A stretch of 13,291 nucleotides of DNA, from the NCBI GenBank assembly GCA_003567055.1, contig PXAW01000599.1, positions 1 through 13,291 on the forward strand, read 5' to 3'. Source of the stretch: Hyphomicrobiales bacterium (GTDB lineage Bacteria; Pseudomonadota; Alphaproteobacteria; Rhizobiales; Beijerinckiaceae). Positions 8,867 through 13,291 of the stretch are shown piece after piece. Position 1 is the stretch's first letter; each line of letters opens with the position of its first letter. A program made the translations under genes and the position numbers. The notes under the pieces are model-generated. The model made no database searches. It had not been told where the DNA came from and saw only the letters and a list, made by a program, of their open reading frames with translations.

Positions 8867-10552
8867 TCAGCGCGCCGTGGCGGGCTTGTCGGATGTGGGG
8901 GATGGATCGTGCGGGCCGCCTTCGAGGCCGGCACCGAGGCGCGCGAGGGCGCCGCGCAGCTCTTCGAGGCTCCTGAACCGGGCGGTGACGGTGAGGCCGT
9001 TCGTCTTCTCGTGCAGGTCGACCTTCTCGCTGCCGGCGAAGATGCGGGCGAGCTCGGCCTCGGCCTCGCGCTTGCGCCTGGCTTCCGCCGCGATCGCCTC
9101 ATCGACCGAGGAGATCACGTATTCGTCCGAGAAGCCGCCTTCCGGCTCCTTCAGCCAGGCGAGGCAGACCAGCCAGCTCAGGAAGGCGCCGCCGGCGATG
9201 ATGAAGAAGAAGGTCGAGGGCGAGACGAAAGTGAACAGGAACAGGTAGAACACCGCGCCGACATTGCCGTAGGCCCCGGCCATCCCCGAGATCTGCCCGG
9301 TCACCCGGCGCTTGATCGAGGGGATGATGCCGAAGGTCGCGCCCTCCGCGCCCTGCACGAAGAAGGAGCAGAAGATGGTGATGGCGATGGCGACGATCAG
9401 CGGCCAGTTGGAATCGAGCAGCCCCATCAGCACGAAGCCGATACCGATGCCGAACATGTAGGCCAGCATCACGAAGCGCCGGTTGCCCATGCGGTCGGAG
9501 ACGAGCCCGCCCATGGGCCGCGCGAACAGGTTGACGAAGGCGAAGGAGGCGGCGATCAGTCCGGCCGCGGCCGCCGTCAGCCCCCAGGTCTCCTCGAAGA
9601 ACATCGGCAGCATCGAGACGACGGCGAGTTCGGCGCCGAAATTCGCAAAATAGGTGACGTTGAGCGCAGCGACACTCTTGAACGGATAGCGGTCATCCTT
9701 CGGCACGCCCTTCTTCAGGATCGGGATATTGACCCGCAGCGCCTGCACGATCTGGTAGAGAATTACCACCGCGATGGCGAAATAGATGAAGCCCGCGGTC
9801 ATCGCATCGAGATAACCCATCTGCTGGACGCGCCAGACCAGGATCGAGAGGATACCCACCATCGGGATGATGAAGAGGACGAGCAGAACGAGATCACCCC
9901 AGCTGCTCACTTCCAGGGCCGCCGCCTTGCGGGGTTTTTTATGGGTGTCGTCGGTGGGGCCGTCGGTGATGGCGAACCAGTAGAACACGCCATAGGCCGC
10001 CATCACGACCGCCGAGGTGGCAATCGCGTAGCGCCAGCCCTCCGGGCCGCCATAGACGGTGAGCCAGATGGTGGGCAGCGTCATCGCCGCAGCCGCCGAG
10101 CCGAAATTGCCCCAGCCCGCATAAAGCCCCTCGGCGAAACCGATATCGCGGGGCTTGAACCAGAGCGCGGTCATGTGGATGCCCACGACGAAGCTCGCCC
10201 CGATCGAGGAGAGCACGAGCCGCGCCACGAAGAGCTGCTCCTTGCTATTGCCGAAGGCGAAGACGAGAGCGGGGATGCTCATCAGCACAAGCAGCACCGA
10301 GAATACCCGGCGGGGCCCGTAGCGATCGAGCGCCATGCCGACGATGATGCGGGCGGGAATGGTGAGCGCGACATTGGCGATGGCGAAGAGCCGGATGTCG
10401 TCACTCGTCAGCCAGTCCACACTGCGCAGCATGCTCGTGGCGAGCGGCGCCATGTTGAACCAGACATAGAAACTGATGAAGAACGCGATCCAGGTCAGAT
10501 GGAGTGCGCGGATCTCCCGGTTCCGAAACTTGAAGACGTCACTGACTTGCAT
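8867..10552 (-). CDS. NarK1-type nitrate/nitrite transporter (MFS) with extra membrane pair and soluble C-terminal tail
   Basis: 561 aa, longer than the roughly 430-460 aa of plain NarK proteins. Helices 1-6 cover about residues 16-195, with R68 in helix 2 (LTIPARIIVG) and a nitrate signature GWGNFGSAAAAM at 146-157. Two additional hydrophobic segments follow (about 219-241 and 250-272), then the second MFS half from about 297, with R345 (NLFARPMGGL) and a second signature GMAGAYGNVGAVF at 423-435. Membrane segments end near 467. The remaining ~90 residues are soluble and charged, with a predicted helix (EAIAAEARRKREAEAELARIF) and a short TVTARFRSLEELRGAL segment. NarK1-type proteins are thought to import nitrate with protons, which would start respiration before nitrite accumulates; that role is inferred. 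The start at 10552 is chosen for GAGGA at 8 bp; the open frame continues upstream but overlaps the usp gene in another frame. Confidence 0.9.
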   Translation of the reverse strand: MQVSDVFKFRNREIRALHLTWIAFFISFYVWFNMAPLATSMLRSVDWLTSDDIRLFAIANVALTIPARIIVGMALDRYGPRRVFSVLLVLMSIPALVFAFGNSKEQLFVARLVLSSIGASFVVGIHMTALWFKPRDIGFAEGLYAGWGNFGSAAAAMTLPTIWLTVYGGPEGWRYAIATSAVVMAAYGVFYWFAITDGPTDDTHKKPRKAAALEVSSWGDLVLLVLFIIPMVGILSILVWRVQQMGYLDAMTAGFIYFAIAVVILYQIVQALRVNIPILKKGVPKDDRYPFKSVAALNVTYFANFGAELAVVSMLPMFFEETWGLTAAAAGLIAASFAFVNLFARPMGGLVSDRMGNRRFVMLAYMFGIGIGFVLMGLLDSNWPLIVAIAITIFCSFFVQGAEGATFGIIPSIKRRVTGQISGMAGAYGNVGAVFYLFLFTFVSPSTFFFIIAGGAFLSWLVCLAWLKEPEGGFSDEYVISSVDEAIAAEARRKREAEAELARIFAGSEKVDLHEKTNGLTVTARFRSLEELRGALARLGAGLEGGPHDPSPTSDKPATAR

Positions 10553-10653
10553 GGTCTGTGTCCTCGTGGCCCGGGCCATGTGTCCGGGGCGGGAAGCGTC
10601 ATCGATGGGCGACGGGGGATCGCTGAAGGGGATGGTCGGGCGGTCGGGCGCGC

Positions 10654-11112
10654 CTATGGCGCCGGCAGGATCAGCAACGGGCACTGCACCCGTCGCGCCA
10701 GAAAGGCGCTGACGGAGCCGAAGGTCATGTGGTCGAATTCCTCGACCAGCGCGTCGATGCGCCGGGCGATGAAGCCGCCGTCCGGTTTGTGGCTGTGGCG
10801 GGCGAGGATGAGCACATCCGGCTTGCGCTCCTCGGTGGCGCGCAGGATCATCTTGCGCGCATCGCCCTCGGCGAAGAGCACGCGCGTGGGGAAACCCGCA
10901 GCCGTCAATTCGGCGGCTGCTGATTCCACGCCCTGCTTCTGTTCCTGGTATTGCGTGATGAACATGTCGTCGACGGCATCGGTGGCGCTGCCGGGCTCCT
11001 CGATCACGGAGATCAGGGTGACGTCCGGCCTGGCCGCATCGAACAGCTTCATCAGCCCTTCGAGGGCGATGCGGGCGTTGCGCGAGTGATCGTAGGCGAG
11101 CATGACATGCAT
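10654..11112 (-). CDS. Universal stress protein (UspA family) with altered nucleotide-binding loop
   Basis: 152 aa cytoplasmic protein of the Usp fold. The N-terminal strand MHVMLAYDHSRNA and the C-terminal FGSVSAFLARRVQCPLLILP (131-150) are clear family landmarks. The usual ATP loop G-x2-G-x9-G-S/T is changed: the first glycines are replaced in LILARHSHK (101-109) and about 15 extra residues (DGGFIARRIDALVEEF region) lie before the conserved GSVS. ATP binding is therefore doubtful. A GGAG ribosome site is 8 bp before the ATG. It is the first gene of the nar cluster, 116 bp downstream of a perfect FNR box and about 100 bp before narK1. Usp genes under FNR/ANR control are known in other denitrifiers and anaerobically growing bacteria, where they help survival under energy limitation. 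Its exact role here is not known. Confidence 0.9.
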   Translation of the reverse strand: MHVMLAYDHSRNARIALEGLMKLFDAARPDVTLISVIEEPGSATDAVDDMFITQYQEQKQGVESAAAELTAAGFPTRVLFAEGDARKMILRATEERKPDVLILARHSHKPDGGFIARRIDALVEEFDHMTFGSVSAFLARRVQCPLLILPAP

Positions 11113-11170
11113 TTGTGCGGCTCCAGGGCACTTCGGCTGCCGCTACAAAGCTTCGTCACTTCAAAGTCGA

Positions 11171-11195
11171 AATGTCGCTTTCTGCGCGGCGTTCC
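11171..11195 (-). promoter_or_regulatory. Weak EcfG-like promoter match upstream of usp
   Basis: On the minus strand GGAAC (11195-11191) is followed after 16 bp by CATT (11174-11171), compared with the EcfG consensus GGAAC-N16-17-CGTT. One base of the -10 element differs. It would start transcription about 50 bp before the usp ATG. With nine conserved positions and one mismatch this is only a candidate; chance is a real alternative. Confidence 0.22.
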
Positions 11196-11227
11196 GCACA
11201 TGAGAGGCGCAATGAACTGCGATGAAT

Positions 11228-11241
11228 TTGATCCTGATCAA
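11228..11241 (-). promoter_or_regulatory. FNR/NNR-type binding site for the usp-nar operon
   Basis: TTGATCCTGATCAA is a perfect TTGAT-N4-ATCAA palindrome, the consensus for FNR, FixK, NNR/DNR and NarR-type regulators. Its centre (11234.5) is about 122 bp from the usp ATG. If it acts at the usual -41.5 position the minus-strand transcript would start near 11193, leaving an ~80-nt leader. The -10 region there (TCTCAT at 11205-11200) is poor, as is common at activator-dependent promoters. Anaerobic or nitrogen-oxide activation of the operon is inferred from this site. Confidence 0.88.
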
Positions 11242-11341
11242 TCTTTCTTGAAGTGTTTCCAAAATAATTCTTCAGGAAAACTACTTCTCAAGCAAAAATA
11301 CTATTATTAGTCTGTCATATAGATATTATTATTCTTCTGAT

Positions 11342-11355
11342 TTGATAATTATCAA
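11342..11355 (+). promoter_or_regulatory. Second FNR/NNR-type binding site, upstream of the regulator gene
   Basis: TTGATAATTATCAA is a second perfect TTGAT-N4-ATCAA palindrome, centred at 11348.5, exactly 114 bp from the first. It lies 40 bp before the regulator's ATG. At -41.5 spacing the plus-strand transcript would begin near 11390, only 6 nt before the start codon, with TATCAG at 11380-11385 as a possible -10. The site therefore suggests autoregulation, but whether it activates a nearly leaderless transcript or represses one starting upstream cannot be told. Confidence 0.82.
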
Positions 11356-11395
11356 TTTTGAGAATAGAATCCGCTGTGCTATCAGGGTTTCCACG

Positions 11396-12100
11396 ATGAG
11401 AAGCGAAGACCTCGACCTTCTGCGCGAACTGCCGCTGTTCCAGGGAATCAGCGATGCAGGTTTTCGCGAGCTCACCCAGGCAGCCTTCCTCCAGCGCTTC
11501 CCGGCGCAGGTGACGCTGATCAATGAGGGCGAGCACGCGGATTTCCTGCATGTGGTGCTGGAGGGGCTGGTCGAAATGTTTGCGCGCGACCGCCAGCGCG
11601 AGAGCGTGCTCACCATCGTGCAGCCGGTCTCGACCTTCATCCTCGCCGCCGTGATCACCGACGAGATCTATCTCAAATCGGCCCGCACGCTGGTTGCGAG
11701 CCGCATCCTGATGCTGCCGGCGGCCTCCGTGCGCAAGGTCTTCGCCGAGGAGCCGAGCTTTGCGCGCGCCATCGTCGCCGAGCTCGGTTTTCGTTATCGC
11801 GAGGTGGTGCGCGAGTTGAAGAACCAGAAGCTGCGCACCGGCGCCGAGCGCCTCGCCGCCTGGCTGCTCGGCCAGAGCCATGCAGCGGGCGGAGCGCGCG
11901 AACTCACCCTGCCCTTCGAGAAGCGCGTTCTCGCCTCCCTGCTCGGCATGACGCCGGAAAACCTCTCCCGCGCCTTCGCCACGCTGGCCGCCTACGGCGT
12001 CACGAGCTCCGGCAAACGCGTACGGCTCGACGATCCGGATGCGCTCGCGAATCTGTCGCGACCGAGCCATTTCATCGATGAATGGAAGAATGGCGACTGA
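11396..12100 (+). CDS. CRP/FNR-family transcriptional regulator, cysteine-free (NarR/DNR-like)
   Basis: 234 aa. Residues ~14-115 form the cyclic-nucleotide-binding-type sensor fold (LPLFQGIS, INEGEHADFLHVVLEGLVEMF), ~120-145 the long dimer helix, and ~172-210 a winged helix-turn-helix. The recognition helix TPENLSRAFATL has E188, S191 and R192, the E-x-x-S-R pattern with which FNR reads TTGAT half-sites, and both adjacent boxes have that sequence. There is no cysteine in the whole protein, so it cannot hold the oxygen-sensing [4Fe-4S] cluster of FNR. NarR (nitrate/nitrite) and DNR/NnrR (nitric oxide) are cysteine-poor relatives, and narR lies next to nar genes in Paracoccus. The signal it senses is not visible from sequence. 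Start 11396 has AGGG at 8 bp; a TTG start 18 codons earlier would lie inside the FNR box and is rejected. Confidence 0.9.
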   Translation: MRSEDLDLLRELPLFQGISDAGFRELTQAAFLQRFPAQVTLINEGEHADFLHVVLEGLVEMFARDRQRESVLTIVQPVSTFILAAVITDEIYLKSARTLVASRILMLPAASVRKVFAEEPSFARAIVAELGFRYREVVRELKNQKLRTGAERLAAWLLGQSHAAGGARELTLPFEKRVLASLLGMTPENLSRAFATLAAYGVTSSGKRVRLDDPDALANLSRPSHFIDEWKNGD

Positions 12101-12174
12101 AGACGATGCCGGCGCGGCACAATCATGAACATGACAAGAGAAGGCGCGCCCTGCATGACATGCTCGCCATGCCT

Positions 12175-12287
12175 CCCTCCCCAGCGGGGAGGGATTGAGG
12201 GTGGGGCGAAACGCGCGCCCCATGCTCTGCCGTTGAAGAATTTGCACGCGGGTTACCCCACCCTTTGTCCCTCCCCTTAGGGGAGGG
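12175..12287. repeat. Nested GC-rich inverted repeat (REP/MITE-like) between regulator and PRC-barrel gene
   Basis: Two 32-bp arms face each other, 12175-12206 and 12256-12287, separated by 49 bp. Each arm contains its own hairpin, CCCTCCCC-3 nt-GGGGAGGG, followed or preceded by the AGGGTGGGG/CCCCACCCT segment. The arms match as reverse complements except at the 3-nt loops and the 4-nt linker. A partial third copy (CCCTCCCCG) lies near 12322-12330. No T-runs flank the hairpins, so intrinsic termination is unlikely, although the structure could stop or stabilise the regulator's mRNA. Similar CCCTCCCC/GGGGAGGG intergenic repeats are common in several alphaproteobacterial genomes. Nothing else is recognised in the 12101-12334 gap. 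Confidence 0.8.
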
Positions 12288-12334
12288 AAAGCGCGGCCTC
12301 CATGAACCGCTCACCAGGCCCCCCTCCCCGATCC

Positions 12335-12360
12335 GGAACCTCTCCGGCAAGCTCATCGTT
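12335..12360 (+). promoter_or_regulatory. EcfG (general stress sigma factor) promoter for the PRC-barrel gene
   Basis: GGAAC at 12335-12339 and CGTT at 12357-12360 are separated by 17 bp, an exact match to the alphaproteobacterial EcfG consensus GGAAC-N16-17-CGTT. Transcription would begin near 12367, about 22 nt before the ATG, with the ribosome site GAGGGAG in that leader. Position, orientation and spacing all fit the downstream gene. It implies control by the PhyR-NepR-EcfG general stress pathway, though those genes are not in the window. Confidence 0.75.
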
Positions 12361-12388
12361 TTTCCGGACGAAACGAGGGAGTGAACCG

Positions 12389-12940
12389 ATGAAGACGCTT
12401 CTTGCGACGACGGCAATCGTTCTGACGGCAGGGTTCGCCCTGTCCGGCGCGCCGCAGGCACAGGCTCAGGACCGCGCCAGCGAGGCCGCGCCCTTCGCGC
12501 AGACCGTGATGCCCGGCGATCTGATGACGCGCGAGCTCATGGGGCGTGACGTCTATGCCCGGCCTGACGATGTCGAACCGGGCGAGGTGATCCTGCCGGC
12601 CGATTGGGACGGACGCGGCCTGCCGTTGTTCCATGCCGATGATCTCGAGGATATCGCCATTATCGGCGTCATCGAGGATATCGTGCTCGATGATGACGGG
12701 CAGATGCAGCTCGTCATCATCGACCAGCGCGGCCTCCTCGGGATCGGCGGTCGCACCATCGCGATCGATGCCGCGCATACGCAATTCGCCACCACCTCGC
12801 GCGACGATCCCGCCCAGATCCTGCTTCTCACCAGCGTGACCATGGACCAGGCCGAGAACGCGCCGGATTTCGCTCCCGGCGATATATCCGAACGCATCGG
12901 CACGCAGGAGCGGCTCGAAGCCGAGGATGTCGTGGATTGA
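12389..12940 (+). CDS. Exported PRC-barrel domain protein
   Basis: 183 aa. Residues 1-27 are a signal peptide: positive start (MK), hydrophobic core LLATTAIVLTAGFAL, and a small-residue cleavage region APQAQAQ. The mature protein is acidic and has no cysteine. A PRC-barrel-like region runs from about residue 41 to 135: VMPGDLMTRELMGRDVY, then after a ~35-residue insert IGVIEDIVLDDDGQMQLVIIDQRGLLGIGGRTIAID, which is the characteristic strand pattern ending in a GxLGIG turn. The C-terminal ~45 residues are acidic and uncharacterised. Exported PRC-barrel proteins are frequent in alphaproteobacteria and are often part of the general stress response, but their biochemical function is unknown. The start at 12389 is chosen for GAGGGAG at 7 bp and for the signal peptide; the frame is open to 12302 but the EcfG promoter lies inside that stretch. 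The gene stands alone. Confidence 0.85.
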   Translation: MKTLLATTAIVLTAGFALSGAPQAQAQDRASEAAPFAQTVMPGDLMTRELMGRDVYARPDDVEPGEVILPADWDGRGLPLFHADDLEDIAIIGVIEDIVLDDDGQMQLVIIDQRGLLGIGGRTIAIDAAHTQFATTSRDDPAQILLLTSVTMDQAENAPDFAPGDISERIGTQERLEAEDVVD

Positions 12941-13049
12941 GGTGCGGCGGCCTCGGCGGCAACCAAGCAGGCTGCATGCGGCCCAATGTGATGCATTCGC
13001 CCAGCCGCGCACAATTTAAAGACTGCTTCATTTGAGATTGCTGCAGGGG

Positions 13050-13077
13050 TTGAAGTTGCAGTGCAATATGCTATAAA
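13050..13077 (+). promoter_or_regulatory. Candidate sigma-70 promoter for the gene at the right edge
   Basis: TTGAAG (13050-13055) and TATAAA (13072-13077) are 16 bp apart, matching TTGACA and TATAAT at 4 and 5 of 6 positions. They lie about 55 bp before the ATG at 13132 in an AT-rich stretch. AT-rich sequence makes chance matches easier, so this is moderate evidence only. Nothing else is recognised in the 12941-13131 gap. Confidence 0.45.
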
Positions 13078-13131
13078 AAATTGAACAATACGATCATATA
13101 CAATTAAGAGATGCAACTAAGAGGTGATTTT

Positions 13132-13291
13132 ATGCTTGTCTCTGAATCTGCACTCTCGCTCTGCACTCAATCGCAGCGGCCGTTTTATCTCTACGATCGG
13201 TCGAAGATAGAGGCAAATGTTCGCCGCTTCCGGTCGTTTTCCTATCCCGACACGAAAATACACTTTGCGAGCATGGCGAATGACAATCCCG
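13132..13291 (+). CDS. N-terminus of a PLP-dependent decarboxylase-like protein (alanine-racemase/LysA fold), expected lysine replaced by methionine, cut off by window edge
   Basis: 53 codons are seen before the window ends. Residues 17-27 (PFYLYDRSKIE) and 43-53 (IHFASMANDNP) resemble the start of fold-type III PLP decarboxylases such as diaminopimelate decarboxylase (LysA), whose usual forms are PFYVYD and YALKANxNP. In that alignment the PLP-binding lysine is replaced by M48 (codon ATG at 13273-13275). A GAGG ribosome site is 7 bp before the ATG. The codon use (TTT, TAT, AAT, ATA) and lower GC differ from the nar genes, which suggests a different origin. Substrate cannot be inferred from this fragment. 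The protein may be an inactive homologue or a subfamily with a shifted lysine. Confidence 0.65.
   Translation, partial: MLVSESALSLCTQSQRPFYLYDRSKIEANVRRFRSFSYPDTKIHFASMANDNP

Noticed and set aside
10567..10578. 12-bp palindrome TGGCCCGGGCCA between usp and narK1
   Set aside because: Short GC palindrome in GC-rich DNA with no loop or T-run; not enough to call a terminator or operator.
8831..11089. 752-codon plus-strand frame opposite narK1 and usp
   Set aside because: Low-complexity Asp/Glu/His/Arg-rich translation typical of an antisense frame in GC-rich DNA.
10553..11131. N-terminal extension of the narK1 frame to 11131
   Set aside because: The extension overlaps the whole usp gene in another frame and has no domain; the ATG at 10552 has a good GAGGA site and begins a normal MFS N-terminus.
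11342..11395. TTG start for the regulator at 11342
   Set aside because: This would put the start inside the perfect FNR box and add 18 residues unlike the family; the ATG at 11396 has an AGGG site.
12356..12376. TCGTTT/AAACGA hairpin before the PRC-barrel gene as an RNA thermometer
   Set aside because: The left arm overlaps the CGTT element of the EcfG promoter and would lie upstream of the transcript start, so it is probably not in the mRNA.
12302..12388. Upstream start for the PRC-barrel protein
   Set aside because: It would bury the EcfG promoter within the gene and place a Pro/Ser/Arg-rich stretch before an otherwise good signal peptide.
1..13291. tRNA, rRNA, CRISPR arrays, insertion sequences and transposase genes
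   Set aside because: None recognised on reading both strands; the only repeat structure is the nested inverted repeat at 12175-12287.

Overview
The window is about 65% GC and most probably comes from an alphaproteobacterium, perhaps Hyphomicrobiales. Three things point that way: the gene family types, a respiratory nitrate reductase cluster with paired narK genes and a cysteine-free FNR-family regulator (an arrangement reminiscent of Paracoccus), and a GGAAC-N17-CGTT element, which is the promoter type of the alphaproteobacterial general stress sigma factor EcfG. The genus cannot be told from this sequence.

Positions 1-11112 are one long minus-strand cluster. In transcription order it reads: universal stress protein, a NarK1-type transporter, a NarK2-type transporter, narG, narH, narJ, narI, and a parvulin-type peptidyl-prolyl isomerase that runs off the left edge. 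Spacing is tight (12-42 bp) from narK1 through narI, with about 100 bp after the usp gene and 85 bp before the isomerase, where there is a perfect 10-bp GC hairpin. Together the genes encode nitrate uptake and nitrite export (NarK1/NarK2), the membrane-bound molybdenum nitrate reductase (NarG catalytic subunit, NarH iron-sulfur subunit, NarI cytochrome b quinol oxidase), its assembly chaperone (NarJ) and a probable folding helper.

Positions 11113-11395 are an AT-rich divergent control region holding two perfect FNR-type palindromes (TTGAT-N4-ATCAA), one placed for the nar operon and one just before the divergent regulator gene. That regulator (11396-12100, plus strand) is a CRP/FNR-family protein without cysteines. 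It has the E-x-x-S-R recognition-helix signature that reads TTGAT half-sites, so it is a good candidate for the local NarR/DNR-like controller of both promoters.

Positions 12101-12388 carry a nested GC-rich inverted repeat (REP/MITE-like) and then an EcfG-type promoter. This promoter precedes a small exported PRC-barrel protein (12389-12940). After an AT-rich gap with a plausible sigma-70 promoter, the window ends in the first 53 codons of a lower-GC gene resembling PLP-dependent (alanine-racemase-fold) decarboxylases. In that gene the lysine expected to bind PLP is a methionine.

The nar module itself is well known. The less ordinary items are the usp gene at the head of the operon with its altered nucleotide loop, the NarK1 protein with an extra membrane pair and a soluble tail, the paired FNR boxes, the EcfG-controlled PRC-barrel gene, and the lysine-less decarboxylase-like start at the right edge.
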